This document shows positions 55,226-64,000 of a DNA stretch of 64,000 nt, one piece after another. The DNA is from Novosphingobium profundi. GTDB lineage: Bacteria > Pseudomonadota > Alphaproteobacteria > Sphingomonadales > Sphingomonadaceae. The DNA is taken from NCBI RefSeq assembly GCF_018491765.1, contig NZ_JABWCU010000003.1:310001-374000 (forward strand). Direction: 5' to 3'. Every line of letters begins with the position of its first letter. Within the stretch, counting starts at the first letter, position 1. A model generated the notes under the pieces. That model was not told the DNA's origin. It saw nothing but the letters and a program-made list of their open reading frames with translations, and ran no database searches. A program made the position numbers and the translations under genes.

Positions 55226-55705
55226 TTAGAGCTTGCCGAGCATGTATTCGGCCGAGCTGACCTCGAAGGTACCGGGCGCCTCGACATTGATCTGCTCGAC
55301 GACGCCGTCGTTGACGATCATCGAGAAACGCTGGCCGCGCGTTCCCATGCCGAAGCCCGAGCCGTCCATGGTAAGGTCCATCGCCTTGACGAGGTCGGCG
55401 TTGCCGTCGGCGAGCATGGTCACCTCGCTCGAACCCGAGGCCTTGCCCCAGGCGCCCATCACGAAGGCGTCGTTGACCGCGGTGCAGGCGATCTCGTCGA
55501 TGCCCTTGGCCTTGAGGTCTTCGGCCTTGTCGACGAAGCCGGGCAGGTGCTTGGCCGAGCAGGTCGGGGTGAAGGCGCCGGGAACCGAGAAGAAGGCGAC
55601 TTTCTTGCCGGCGAAGTAGTCGCCCGTCTGGATCGGCTCGGGGCCGGCTTCGCCCGCCTTCATCAGCTTCACGTCCGGGAATTTGTCACCAACGGCAATG
55701 GTCAT
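55226..55705 (-). CDS. Peroxiredoxin, Prx5 type
   Basis: 159 residues. Peroxidatic Cys49 sits in VPGAFTPTCSAKHLPGFV, the Prx5/hybrid-type signature; the catalytic Thr (TPTC) and the later Arg (GTRGQRFSMIV) are present. It reduces hydrogen peroxide and organic peroxides using glutathione/glutaredoxin or thioredoxin; the partner is not encoded beside it. Another cysteine, Cys74 in EIACTAVND, occurs at the usual Prx5 position. Cytoplasmic, no signal. ATG 55705. It is convergent with folE. Confidence 0.92.
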   Translation of the reverse strand: MTIAVGDKFPDVKLMKAGEAGPEPIQTGDYFAGKKVAFFSVPGAFTPTCSAKHLPGFVDKAEDLKAKGIDEIACTAVNDAFVMGAWGKASGSSEVTMLADGNADLVKAMDLTMDGSGFGMGTRGQRFSMIVNDGVVEQINVEAPGTFEVSSAEYMLGKL

Positions 55706-55864
55706 GCGTGCATCCTTGTTTCGCGACAGTGCGTCACTCTGGCTCCCCGATATAGGGCCTGGACGTGACCCTGCAATGGCCCTTGGAACGGCAAATGGCC
55801 GGAGGTCCCGAACGCGGATCGGGGTCTCCGGCCAGACGCTGCACGAGAGGGGAGGGACGGCCCC

Positions 55865-57163
55865 CTAGCGCCGCGTGACGAAACGCTGGGTGAGGTGCGA
55901 GAGGTTGTTGACCTCTGTGCTGAGGTTGCGCGAGGCGGCCGAGGTTTCCTCGACCATCGCGGCGTTCTGCTGCGTGGCCGCGTTCATGGCGTTGATGGCG
56001 ATGGCAACCTCGTCGATGGCGTTGGCCTGGGCCTGGTTGTCGCTGGCCATCGATTCGAGCAGCTTGTGGACGTGGCCCACGTTCTCGGTGATGTTCGAGA
56101 GCGCGCTGTCGACCCGTTGGACCGCGTTGACCGCCGAGCCGACCTCGTCCTGGGTGGTGGTGAGCTGGTCACGCGCGCGCTTGGCTTCCTCTTCCGAGCG
56201 CATGGCCAGCGCCGAAACGAGATCGGCGACGACCGCGAAGCCTCGGCCCGCTTCGCCCGCGCGGCCTGCCTCGACCGCCGCGTTCATGGCGAGGACGCGG
56301 GTCTGGAAGGCGATCTTGTCGAGCCCCTCGATGACCGTGTCGATACCCTTGGCGCTGTCGGCGACGCGCGCCATCGCGTTGACGGCCTCGTCGGTGATGG
56401 AGCGGCCGGTGTCGACGACCTTGATCGTCTCGTCGGCGCGCGCGACGGTTTGCGCGGCGTTGCGCGCGACGCCCTTGACGCGCCCGTCGAGCTCGCTCGT
56501 CGCCGCGGTTGTTTCTTCCAGGCTTGCCGCGTTGCTCTCGGTGCGACGGGCGAGGTCTTCCGAAGCCTCGGCAATCTCGATCGCGCCGGTGCGGATCGCG
56601 GAGGTGCTCTCGATGACGCCGCCCACGAGTTCGGACAGCGACTGGAGAGAGCGGTTGAAGGCTTCGCGCAAGGGTTCGTATTCGGGCAGGAACGGCGAGG
56701 TGATCGTCTTGGTGAGGTCACCTGCGGCAAGCGCGGAGAGGCCCTCGTTGAGGGCGTTGGTCATCGCGATCTGGTCGCTCAGGTCGTGGAGCTGGCACAA
56801 GATGCCGGTCTGCCCCTTGACCTCGACGACGGCGAGCGTCGCCAGCACCGGGACTTCCTGTCCGTCGCGGTGGAGGTGGGTCCATTCGAAGCGGTGGCGC
56901 CCGTTCTGAAGGGTTTGCCCGATCACCTCGTTGGCCTTCTCGGCCGAACTGGTCCCGCAGGGCTGCGTCGGGGGCGAGAGCACGTCGGGCTTGAGGCCGA
57001 CGATCTGTTCGCGGGTGTAGCCCATCATGTCGGAATAGGCCGGATTGCACTCGACGATCACGCCGTCGACGATCAGATGCACCGCATCGAAGGTCTTCTG
57101 CATCAGTTCGGCGCCGGCGGCTTCGGCAAGCGACATTTCGGAATGACGTTTGAAGGGTATCAT
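55865..57163 (-). CDS. Soluble methyl-accepting chemotaxis-type protein with PAS domain
   Basis: 432 residues without any transmembrane segment. A PAS domain (about residues 15-130: [26 protein letters not shown] and the PAC part [20 protein letters not shown]) is followed by a HAMP-like linker ([18 protein letters not shown]) and the signalling hairpin. The tip is [40 protein letters not shown], where R-V-L and V-S-A differ slightly from the consensus QTNLLALNAAIEA and EVRxLA. The adjacent [19 protein letters not shown] strings look like methylation helices. It would signal to CheA from the cytoplasm. No che genes are nearby. ATG 57163 with GGAG upstream. Confidence 0.88.
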   Translation of the reverse strand: MIPFKRHSEMSLAEAAGAELMQKTFDAVHLIVDGVIVECNPAYSDMMGYTREQIVGLKPDVLSPPTQPCGTSSAEKANEVIGQTLQNGRHRFEWTHLHRDGQEVPVLATLAVVEVKGQTGILCQLHDLSDQIAMTNALNEGLSALAAGDLTKTITSPFLPEYEPLREAFNRSLQSLSELVGGVIESTSAIRTGAIEIAEASEDLARRTESNAASLEETTAATSELDGRVKGVARNAAQTVARADETIKVVDTGRSITDEAVNAMARVADSAKGIDTVIEGLDKIAFQTRVLAMNAAVEAGRAGEAGRGFAVVADLVSALAMRSEEEAKRARDQLTTTQDEVGSAVNAVQRVDSALSNITENVGHVHKLLESMASDNQAQANAIDEVAIAINAMNAATQQNAAMVEETSAASRNLSTEVNNLSHLTQRFVTRR

Positions 57164-57188
57164 GGTCGAGACTCCAAGGTGCGCCGGG

Positions 57189-58076
57189 TCAGAAACGGAC
57201 GTTGGCGCGCAGCCAGAACTTGTCGCCCTGGGGGCGGTTTTCGGTGTGGAATTCGTGCTGCCACTGGGCGAAGACGGGGACTTGGCCGAGTTGGTAGCGG
57301 ACCATCGGACCCACCGCGAAAGCGCTGCCCCGATAACCGTCGGTGCCGACCTTGGCGCCATTTTGCGTGTCGTCGCCGAGCTGCTTGTAGACGTAGCCGG
57401 TGGCCGCAATGGCGATCGGGTTGAAATTGTAGCCGAGCGCGAGGTCGGCGTGGAATTCGGTGCCGCTCTTGTGGTCGGTGGCGGTGTTCCTGGTGTTGAA
57501 GTCCACCATCATCTTCGCGGAAGCCTCGAGACCTCCGGCCGGATCGAAGCGCGAGACCGCCACGATCGGCTCGAAAGTCCAGTAGTTGCGTCCGATGTTG
57601 GCGAGATCGCCCGCGCGGTAGGTGCCGATCGGCACGATCACGTCAAGTCCGGTGGTGAGCTGGTAGGGACCCTTGGTCCAGCTCAGGATGAGCGGGTCGA
57701 CCACGAGATCGGCAAGTCCGGTCTTGGACTGGTGCGCGCCGGCGGCGTGCACGTCGAGCGTGGCGCCGGTGGCGATCGCGTGCATCGCCCAGGTCGCGCC
57801 GAGGATCTTGGTCCTGGTGACGTGGACGAAACGCAGCGACTGCGATGCGGCGTCGATGTCGAAGTCGGGGACAAGCGAATCCCCGGCGCCGTCGTTCAGC
57901 CGGTCGGCGTCGTAGAAGTTCGTGTAGCCGATCAGGTAGGTGCCGGGGGGCGGGATCGTGGCCGAGGCCAGCGTCTCGATGCCGTTCGGGTAGGCACCGC
58001 CACCGCCCTCGGTGGCCTGGGCCGGCGAAATGCAAACGATTGAACAGAAGGAAGTGAGAGCAAGCCCAAGCCGCAT
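57189..58076 (-). CDS. Outer-membrane protein of the phenol-degradation MetA-like transporter family
   Basis: 295 residues. A signal peptide ([21 protein letters not shown]) precedes a beta-rich body beginning [29 protein letters not shown], the hallmark of the MetA-pathway phenol degradation-like family of outer-membrane barrels (PF13557). Alternating aromatic strands and the C-terminal FWLRANVRF, a terminal-Phe outer-membrane signal, support a barrel. Such proteins are thought to help hydrophobic substrates pass the outer membrane. AGAGGAAAT precedes ATG 58076. It lies upstream of the chemoreceptor gene (25 bases apart, same strand), so the two may be coexpressed. Confidence 0.82.
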   Translation of the reverse strand: MRLGLALTSFCSIVCISPAQATEGGGGAYPNGIETLASATIPPPGTYLIGYTNFYDADRLNDGAGDSLVPDFDIDAASQSLRFVHVTRTKILGATWAMHAIATGATLDVHAAGAHQSKTGLADLVVDPLILSWTKGPYQLTTGLDVIVPIGTYRAGDLANIGRNYWTFEPIVAVSRFDPAGGLEASAKMMVDFNTRNTATDHKSGTEFHADLALGYNFNPIAIAATGYVYKQLGDDTQNGAKVGTDGYRGSAFAVGPMVRYQLGQVPVFAQWQHEFHTENRPQGDKFWLRANVRF

Positions 58077-58184
58077 CGGGATTTCCTCTAGGATGTGAAA
58101 ACGAATGCAATTCTTATAGAGGACTTGGTTGGCCGAGCGGGGCGTCGCACGCTTTTCTGATGAAAGGCGGGAGTGAAACGAAGG

Positions 58185-58204
58185 ATATAAAGATTTCTTT
58201 ATAT
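58185..58204. promoter_or_regulatory. Perfect AT-rich palindrome upstream of ahcY (ArsR/SahR-type operator candidate)
   Basis: ATATAAAGATTTCTTTATAT: two perfect nine-base arms (ATATAAAGA/TCTTTATAT) with a TT spacer, 101 bases before the ahcY start in the divergent region. Its shape is that of ArsR-family operators. SahR, an ArsR-family regulator sensing S-adenosylhomocysteine, controls ahcY and methionine genes in many proteobacteria; assigning this site to SahR is inference. Confidence 0.6.
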
Positions 58205-58304
58205 TCGATTTGCGTTTTGCGCGTCGCTTCGGTAGGTCAGCATCATTCGCAGGTGCGTGCCTGCGTCGTCCATTCCAACCCGATCTTTCACCAGGAGCTT
58301 CCTC

Positions 58305-59723
58305 GTGGCCACAGTGCTTGACAGCAAAGACTACGCCATTGCCGACATTTCGCTTGCCGACTACGGCCGTGCGGAAATCGCGATCGCCGAGACCGAAATG
58401 CCGGGCCTGATGGCCCTGCGCGAGGAATTCGGCGCTGCGCAGCCGCTCAAGGGCGCGCGCATCACCGGCTCGCTGCACATGACCATCCAGACCGCCGTCC
58501 TCATCGAGACGCTGGTCGCGCTGGGCGCGGACGTGCGCTGGGCCACCTGCAACATCTTCTCGACGCAGGACCACGCCGCCGCGGCGATCGCCGCGCAGGG
58601 CATCCCCGTCTACGCCATCAAGGGCGAGAGCCTGGCCGACTACTGGGATTACGTGGGCAAGATCTTCGAGTGGAGTGTCGACGGCGATGAGGACCTCACC
58701 GCCAACATGATCCTCGACGACGGCGGCGATGCCACCATGTTCGCGCTGTGGGGCGCGCGCGTGGAAGCGGGCGAGGACCTGTTCGAGCCCTCGAACGCCG
58801 AAGAGATCGAGTTCGTCCGCTCGCTCAAGAAGTTCCTCAAGGAAAAGCCGGGCTACCTGACCAAGTCGGTCGCCGCGATCAAGGGCGTCTCGGAAGAGAC
58901 CACCACCGGCGTGCACCGTCTCTACCACATCGCCAAGGACGGCAAGCTGCCGTTCCCGGCGATCAACGTGAACGATTCGGTCACCAAATCGAAGTTCGAC
59001 AACCTCTACGGTTGCCGTGAATCGCTGGTCGACGCGATCCGCCGCGCCACCGACGTCATGCTTTCGGGCAAGGTTGCCTGCGTTGCCGGCTTCGGCGACG
59101 TCGGCAAGGGCTCGGCGCAGTCGCTGCGCAACGGCGGCGCGCGCGTCATGGTCACCGAGATCGACCCCATCTGCGCGCTGCAGGCCGCGATGGAAGGCTT
59201 CGAGGTCGTTACCATGGAAGAGGCTGTCACGCGCTGCGACATCTTCGTGACCGCGACCGGCAACGAAGGCGTCATCACCGGCGAGCACATGAAGGCGATG
59301 AAGGACAAGGCAATTGTCTGCAACATCGGCCACTTCGACAGCGAGATCCAGATTTCCGCGCTCGACAACTACGAGTGGAAGGAAATCAAGCCGGGCACCG
59401 ATCTCGTCACGCTTCCCGATGGCAAGCAGTTGCTGATCCTCGCCAAGGGCCGCCTCGTGAACCTGGGCTGCGCCACCGGCCACCCCAGCTTCGTGATGTC
59501 GGCCAGCTTCACCAACCAGACGCTGGCGCAGATCGAACTGTTCACCAAGTCGGAGAACTACAAGAACGACGTCTACGTCCTTCCCAAGGTCCTCGACGAG
59601 AAGGTCGCCGCGCTTCACCTTTCGAAGCTGGGCGTGAAGCTGACCGAGCTCTCCAAGCGCCAGGCCGACTACATCGGCGTGCCGGTGGCAGGCCCGTTCA
59701 AGCCGGACCACTACCGCTACTGA
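58305..59723 (+). CDS. ahcY: Adenosylhomocysteinase
   Basis: 472 residues. It hydrolyses S-adenosylhomocysteine to adenosine and homocysteine, keeping SAM-dependent methylation going (relevant to BtaA/BtaB, which use SAM). Motifs: [30 protein letters not shown] near residue 140, [21 protein letters not shown] near 220 with the catalytic Lys, the NAD-binding [10 protein letters not shown] near 265, and the C-terminal FKPDHYRY that closes the neighbour's active site. Start GTG 58305, with AGGAG seven bases upstream. It carries the alphaproteobacterial/eukaryote-like insert near 150-190. Confidence 0.97.
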   Translation: MATVLDSKDYAIADISLADYGRAEIAIAETEMPGLMALREEFGAAQPLKGARITGSLHMTIQTAVLIETLVALGADVRWATCNIFSTQDHAAAAIAAQGIPVYAIKGESLADYWDYVGKIFEWSVDGDEDLTANMILDDGGDATMFALWGARVEAGEDLFEPSNAEEIEFVRSLKKFLKEKPGYLTKSVAAIKGVSEETTTGVHRLYHIAKDGKLPFPAINVNDSVTKSKFDNLYGCRESLVDAIRRATDVMLSGKVACVAGFGDVGKGSAQSLRNGGARVMVTEIDPICALQAAMEGFEVVTMEEAVTRCDIFVTATGNEGVITGEHMKAMKDKAIVCNIGHFDSEIQISALDNYEWKEIKPGTDLVTLPDGKQLLILAKGRLVNLGCATGHPSFVMSASFTNQTLAQIELFTKSENYKNDVYVLPKVLDEKVAALHLSKLGVKLTELSKRQADYIGVPVAGPFKPDHYRY

Positions 59724-59902
59724 TCGGGCGCGGCCGCTCGCGGCTGCGAACCCGTGATCAACGGATGGCAGGGGAGGGCCGCGCGCACGCGCAGCCCTCC
59801 CTTTTCATTTTCGTCGTCATTCCCGTTTTTCGGCACGGTTTTGGCGCGTTCGGTGCGGCGGGGCATTGTCTTTGCGCACGCCGCGCACCATAGCCAAGGG
59901 CA

Positions 59903-62257
59903 ATGGAGCCCGATCGTTTTCTCCCTCTCGTAGTCGGCATCCTGCTGGCGGCCTGGACGCTGGCGGCGGCCTGGATCATTCTCGTGGCACGAAAGCGCCA
60001 GAAGCGGGCGGAGGCGCAGTTGCGTTCGGCCCGGCGCCTGGCCCGGATGATCGAGGAGAGCCCGGCGCTTCCCCTGCTGGTGCGCTCGGACGGGCGGATC
60101 GAGGCCAGCCTGCGCCTCGCGCAGTGGCTCGGGCTCGACGGCGTGCCCCAGTATCTGACCGAACTCGACACGGGTGAGCGTGGATTGCCCGAGGACAAGC
60201 TGGCCGAACTGGCCGAAGCCGTGCGCCGTACGCAGAAGACCGCTTCGCCCTTCCGCATGGCGGTGACGCCGCGCAATTCCTCGCGCAGCCTGGCCTTGCG
60301 CGGGCACCTTGCCGATCCCCAGGTCTCGCCGGGCGGTGCGGCGCTGGTGTGGGTCTTCGATTTTTCCGACAGCGAAAGCGAACTCAGCCGCCTGCGCGAG
60401 GAAACCGCGCGCGCGCGTGGCGATTTCAGCGCGCTGGTCTCGCTGATCGAGGCCGCGCCGATGCCGATGTGGTTCCGCCGGCCCGACGGCGAACTGCAAC
60501 TGGTCAACCGCGCCTATGTCGATGCCGTGGGCGCGCCCAGCGCCGAGCAGGTGGTGGCCTCGGGCATCGAACTGATCGAGACGGTGGAGGGTTTCACCCC
60601 GGCCGACGTCGCGCTCCAGGCGGCGGCGCGCGGGGTGCCCGTCGAGCGCGTGGTCTCGACCACGATCGACGGCCAGCGCCGCGCCCTGCGCGTCTCGGAC
60701 CTGCCGCTCGGCGGGGAAGGGGTGGCGGGCTACGCGGTCGACATCGAGGACATGGAAGAGCTCTCGCGTTCGTTCCGCGCCTTTCGCGAGGCGCAGCGTG
60801 CCATGCTCGACCAGCTTTCGGCGGGTGTGGCCCAGTTCGACCGCCAGCGCCGGCTGGTTTTCGCGAACAAGTCGTTTCAGCACATGTTCGCGCAAGTCGG
60901 CAGCATGGAGCACGATCCGCCCGCCTTCGAGCGCCTGCTCGACGCCGCGCGCGAGGCCGGGCGCCTGCCCGAAGTGCGCGACTTTCCCGCCTGGCGGCGC
61001 GAGAAGACCTCCTGGTTCCTCTCCGACGCGACGCGCGAGGAAGCCTGGACGCTGCCCGACGGCACGCACATGCGCATCGTCGCGCAGCCGCTGCCCGATG
61101 GCGGGCTGCTCGTCATCGTCGAGGACCGCACCGAGCAGCTGCGGCTGTCGGCCATGCGCGACACCTTGTTGCGCACGCGCACCGCGATTGTCGACAGTCT
61201 ATTCGAATCGATTGCGGTCTTCGCGCCCGATGGACGGATGCAGATCTGGAATCGGCGTTTCGCCAACGACTGGGGGCTCGAGAGTGATTTTCTCGACACC
61301 CACCCGCATGTCGAGACACTGCTCAAGAAGATCGCGCCGCGTCTCAAGCGCTCGGTGGAGGCTTCGGAAGTGGGCATGGTCGTACGCGCGGCGACGCTCG
61401 ACCGCGCGCAGAAGGGGGGGCGCATCGCGCTGGCCGACGGGCGCATACTCGAATTCGCGGGCGTACCGCTGCCCGACGGCAACGGCCTTCTCGCCGTCCT
61501 CGACATCACCGATTCGCAGAAGGCCGAGGATGCCCTTCGCGAAAGCAACGCCGCGCTGATCGAGGCCGACGCGATCAAGACCCGCTTCCTGGCGAGCATG
61601 AGCTACGAGCTGCGCACCCCGCTCACCACGATCGGCGGCTTCGCCGAAATGCTCGATGCGGGGATTGGCGGTGAGCTCAACGAAAGCGGCCGCGAATACC
61701 TTGCCGCGATCCTCTCCTCGGTCGCCCAGCTTGGCGAGCATATCGAGAGCCTGCTCGACCTGTCGCAGAGCGAGGCGGGCATGCTTCCGCTCAAGAAGGA
61801 GCGCCTCGACCTCATGCCGCTGCTGCGCACGATTGCCGAGGAACGCATGGCCAAGCTCCAGGCCATGGACCTGACGCTCGACTTGCGCGCCGATGGGCTG
61901 CTGCGCCCGATCGAGGCCGATCGCAAGCGCCTGACCCGCGCGCTCGGCGCGCTTCTCGACAACGCGATCGAGGCCTCGCCGCGGGGCGCGCGCATCCTGC
62001 TCCAGGCGACGCGCAAGAAGACGGCCGAGGGCGAGGTCGTGCGCATCCAGGTCCAGGATCGGGGCAAGGGAATGGACAACCGCACGCTCGCCCGTGCGCT
62101 CGAAGGCATCAAGATGAGCGCCGACGGCCAGAGCATCGAGCGCCGTCAGGGGCTCGGCTTGCCGCTCGCGCGCCAGCTGATCGCCGCGCACGGCGGATCG
62201 CTCACGCTCGAATCCGAACCCGGACAGGGCACCAATGCGCTGGTGGAGTTGCCATGA
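59903..62257 (+). CDS. divL: DivL-type atypical histidine-kinase homologue (Tyr in place of His)
   Basis: 784 residues: one N-terminal membrane segment (PLVVGILLAAWTLAAAWIILVA), then three to four PAS-like units (about residues 50-540) and a C-terminal HisKA/GHKL module. The H-box reads FLASMSYELRTPLTTIGGF with Tyr568 where the phosphoacceptor His should be, as in Caulobacter DivL (Y550). The ATPase part has ALLDNAIEASP, DRGKGMDN and QGLGLPLARQL. DivL binds DivK~P and modulates CckA rather than acting as a normal kinase, controlling CtrA at the cell pole. The gene order ahcY-divL-tsaE is shared with other alphaproteobacteria. ATG 59903; its stop overlaps tsaE (ATGA). Confidence 0.9.
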   Translation: MEPDRFLPLVVGILLAAWTLAAAWIILVARKRQKRAEAQLRSARRLARMIEESPALPLLVRSDGRIEASLRLAQWLGLDGVPQYLTELDTGERGLPEDKLAELAEAVRRTQKTASPFRMAVTPRNSSRSLALRGHLADPQVSPGGAALVWVFDFSDSESELSRLREETARARGDFSALVSLIEAAPMPMWFRRPDGELQLVNRAYVDAVGAPSAEQVVASGIELIETVEGFTPADVALQAAARGVPVERVVSTTIDGQRRALRVSDLPLGGEGVAGYAVDIEDMEELSRSFRAFREAQRAMLDQLSAGVAQFDRQRRLVFANKSFQHMFAQVGSMEHDPPAFERLLDAAREAGRLPEVRDFPAWRREKTSWFLSDATREEAWTLPDGTHMRIVAQPLPDGGLLVIVEDRTEQLRLSAMRDTLLRTRTAIVDSLFESIAVFAPDGRMQIWNRRFANDWGLESDFLDTHPHVETLLKKIAPRLKRSVEASEVGMVVRAATLDRAQKGGRIALADGRILEFAGVPLPDGNGLLAVLDITDSQKAEDALRESNAALIEADAIKTRFLASMSYELRTPLTTIGGFAEMLDAGIGGELNESGREYLAAILSSVAQLGEHIESLLDLSQSEAGMLPLKKERLDLMPLLRTIAEERMAKLQAMDLTLDLRADGLLRPIEADRKRLTRALGALLDNAIEASPRGARILLQATRKKTAEGEVVRIQVQDRGKGMDNRTLARALEGIKMSADGQSIERRQGLGLPLARQLIAAHGGSLTLESEPGQGTNALVELP

Positions 62258-62721
62258 CGAGCATGACAATTGCGCTGCCCGACCTCGCCGCGATGGACGC
62301 CCTGGGGCGCGCCATTGCCGAGCGTTTGCAGCCCGGCGATGTCATTGCGCTCGAAGGCGGGTTGGGCGCGGGCAAGACCACGCTGGCGCGGGCGATCATC
62401 GCCGCGCTCGGCCACGCGGGGGAGGTTCCCTCGCCCAGCTTTTCGATCATCGAGGTCTACGAGCCGGGCGCAAAGGGGCAGGGTGTGCGCCTGCCACTGG
62501 TCCACGCCGATTTCTACCGGCTCGAACATCCCGACGAGGCCGACGAGATCGGCCTTGACGACTACCGCGAGGGGGCCGTCCTCATCGCCGAATGGCCGGG
62601 GCACGCCGGCGGGTTCGCGCATGAGCCGGGATGCCTCGCGCTCACGCTCGAAATTGCGGAACAGGGGCGTATCGCCATTGCCCGCGGGGGGGCGGATTGG
62701 CTAGGGCGGATGCCGCAATGA
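62254..62721 (+). CDS. tsaE: tRNA N6-adenosine threonylcarbamoylation ATPase TsaE
   Basis: 155 residues. TsaE is the P-loop ATPase that supports TsaD/TsaB in making the t6A37 tRNA modification. Walker A EGGLGAGKTTLARAII is near residue 35, SPSFSIIEVYEP near 60, HADFYRLEHPDEADEIGLDDY near 85 and LIAEWPGH near 112, all standard. It shares ATGA overlaps with divL upstream and the kinase gene downstream, so four genes are translationally coupled. Confidence 0.95.
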   Translation: MTSMTIALPDLAAMDALGRAIAERLQPGDVIALEGGLGAGKTTLARAIIAALGHAGEVPSPSFSIIEVYEPGAKGQGVRLPLVHADFYRLEHPDEADEIGLDDYREGAVLIAEWPGHAGGFAHEPGCLALTLEIAEQGRIAIARGGADWLGRMPQ

Positions 62722-63716
62722 CACAGGCTGCCATGACACTGCCCGAGGGGCTCGATTCGTTTGTCGCCAAGGCCGGCTGGGCCGACGCGAAAGTGGAGCC
62801 GCTTCCCGGCGACGCTTCGTTCCGGCGCTATTTCCGGCTGCGCAAGGGCGAGGATACTTGCGCGATGCTGATGCACGCGCCGCCGCCGACCGAGGATCCG
62901 GTGCCGTTCCTGCGCGCCGGGCGCTGGCTTGACGAGAACGGCCTTCGCGCACCGCACATCCTGGCCGAGGACGCGGCGCAGGGCTGGGTCCTGCTCGAAG
63001 ACTTCGGCGATGCCCGCGTGCGCGATTACCTCGATCAGTGGCCGGACGACGAAATGGCGATCTACACCGGCGCGGTCGACGCGCTGGTGCAGCTCCATCG
63101 CTTGCCGTCGGGCCCGTTCAACGACTACACCTTGAGCGAGTACCTGCGCGAGGTGAAGCTGTTCATCGAGTGGTACTGCCCGGCGCAAAAGCTCTACGTC
63201 GACGTTGCCGGCTTCACCCAGGCGTGGGAGCAGGTGCTGGCCGACCTGCTGCCGCGCCAGCGCCCTGCCGTAACCGTGCTGCGCGACTACCACGCCGAAA
63301 ACATCATGCTGCTCGGCGCGCTCGAGAGCCAGGGCCTGCTCGACTTCCAGGACGCGCTGGCCGGCCACCGCGCCTACGACCTGGTTTCGCTTTTGCAGGA
63401 TGCGCGCCGCGACGTCTCACCCGAGGTGGAGCAGGCGATGATCACGCATTACGTGCGGGCGACGGGCTGCGATCCCGAAGTGCTGCTCGCCGACTACGCG
63501 CGCCTTGGCGCGCAGCGCAACGCCAAGATCGTGGGCATCTTCGTGCGCCTCTGGAAGCGCGACGGCAAGGACCGGTACCTTGCGATGATCCCGCGCGTCT
63601 GGGCCCACCTCGAGCGCGACCTCGCGCACCCGGCACTGGCCCCCGTTGCGCGCTGGTTCGAGGCCAACATTCCCGCCGAACTGCGCAGCGCCAGGGGAGG
63701 GCGTTTCGAAGCATGA
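62718..63716 (+). CDS. amgK: AmgK-type anomeric N-acetylmuramate/N-acetylglucosamine kinase
   Basis: 332 residues, aminoglycoside phosphotransferase fold. The N-lobe has [27 protein letters not shown], with the ATP Lys region replaced as usual for AmgK; the catalytic motif is [13 protein letters not shown] near residue 200 and the metal motif [26 protein letters not shown] near 220. Next to murU it should phosphorylate MurNAc at C1 in the peptidoglycan recycling route that by-passes de novo UDP-MurNAc synthesis (the AmgK-MurU pathway, known in Pseudomonas). ATG 62718 overlaps tsaE; a second ATG at 62733 is possible. Confidence 0.85.
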   Translation: MTQAAMTLPEGLDSFVAKAGWADAKVEPLPGDASFRRYFRLRKGEDTCAMLMHAPPPTEDPVPFLRAGRWLDENGLRAPHILAEDAAQGWVLLEDFGDARVRDYLDQWPDDEMAIYTGAVDALVQLHRLPSGPFNDYTLSEYLREVKLFIEWYCPAQKLYVDVAGFTQAWEQVLADLLPRQRPAVTVLRDYHAENIMLLGALESQGLLDFQDALAGHRAYDLVSLLQDARRDVSPEVEQAMITHYVRATGCDPEVLLADYARLGAQRNAKIVGIFVRLWKRDGKDRYLAMIPRVWAHLERDLAHPALAPVARWFEANIPAELRSARGGRFEA

Positions 63717-64000
63717 ACAGGGCACCCCTTGCCAGCGACACCGCGATGATCCTCTCGGCGGGTCTGGGCAAACGCATGCGGCCGTTGACTGCGACGCAAC
63801 CCAAGCCGCTAGTGCGCGTGGCGCACAAGCCGCTGATCGACCACGCGCTCGACAAGCTCGAGGCGGCGGGGATCACGCAGGCCGTGGTCAACGTGCACTA
63901 CATGGCCGATGCGCTCGAGGGGCATCTCAAGGTGCGCAAGAAAGGCCCGCAGACGCGCATTTCCGATGAGCGGGCACAGCTTCTGGAGACCGGCGGGGGC
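63713..64000 (+). CDS. murU: MurU-type N-acetylmuramate-1-phosphate uridylyltransferase (3' end cut by window)
   Basis: The first 96 codons only. The nucleotidyltransferase signature [39 protein letters not shown] is at residues 11-48, followed by [15 protein letters not shown] and [14 protein letters not shown], which is the start of the substrate-binding region of glucose-1-phosphate-type uridylyltransferases. The coupling to amgK (ATGA at 63713) makes MurU more likely than another sugar nucleotidyltransferase. MurU makes UDP-MurNAc from the AmgK product. Confidence 0.85.
   Translation, partial: MNRAPLASDTAMILSAGLGKRMRPLTATQPKPLVRVAHKPLIDHALDKLEAAGITQAVVNVHYMADALEGHLKVRKKGPQTRISDERAQLLETGGG

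Noticed and set aside
58205..58304. S-adenosylhomocysteine riboswitch before ahcY
   Set aside because: I could not find a convincing pseudoknot fold in the 100 bases before the start, whereas a protein-operator palindrome is plain.

Overview
The window reads as a chromosomal stretch of a high-GC alphaproteobacterium of the order Sphingomonadales, most likely Novosphingobium or a close relative. Grounds seen in the sequence: high GC throughout, a GTTC-N7-GTTC SOS box before recA, a CtrA-type TTAA-N7-TTAA site before a Flp pilin gene, a 5-aminolevulinate synthase (C4 haem route), CckA and DivL homologues, and the carboxyspermidine route. Spermidine as main polyamine fits Novosphingobium/Sphingobium rather than Sphingomonas sensu stricto (inference). 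No phage, insertion sequence, CRISPR array or replication origin was found; both edges cut genes (cckA on the left, murU on the right).

Layout. 1-2.7 kb: 3' part of the cckA hybrid kinase, then SOS-controlled recA. 2.7-5.9 kb (minus): betaine-lipid genes btaA-btaB behind a candidate Pho box, followed by a threonine dehydratase-like gene and a small unknown gene. 6.1-10.2 kb: polyamine cluster (carboxynorspermidine synthase and decarboxylase, then ornithine decarboxylase with a structured leader). 10.3-10.6 kb: a scar holding the 3' ends of two genes that have lost their 5' ends. 10.6-14.3 kb (minus): Old Yellow Enzyme, hemA with an upstream FNR/FixK box, murI. 14.5-19.4 kb: plsY, dprA, topA (preceded by 44 bp of strictly alternating pyrimidine-purine) and a small DNA-binding-like protein. 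19.5-23.0 kb (minus): SGNH hydrolase and the lepB-rnc-era operon. 23.2-26.3 kb: pgi and gor.

26.6-38.1 kb: one long plus-strand run for propionyl-CoA/methylmalonyl-CoA metabolism: pccB, thiolase, two tandem epimerase-like VOC genes, an enoyl-CoA hydratase, single-chain methylmalonyl-CoA mutase, a haem-dependent N-demethylase-like protein, biotin synthase, pccA and a thioesterase. Biotin synthase probably feeds the biotin carrier of PccA.

38.1-45.6 kb: POT peptide transporter, aroK-aroB (minus), then a translationally coupled small membrane protein, a large unknown exported protein and XerD, two Flp pilin genes and a MutT-type Nudix hydrolase. 45.6-50.3 kb: two identical tRNA-Arg(ACG) genes, then a TonB-dependent receptor and a Tat-exported sulfatase. 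50.3-59.7 kb: ClC antiporter, an exported repeat protein, phospholipase D-folE, Prx5-type peroxiredoxin, a soluble PAS chemoreceptor, an outer-membrane MetA-like protein and ahcY. 59.9-64 kb: four ATGA-coupled genes divL-tsaE-amgK-murU.

The CtrA phosphorelay recurs across the window: CckA at the left edge, its tyrosine-type partner DivL at the right, and a candidate CtrA site before a pilin gene in between.
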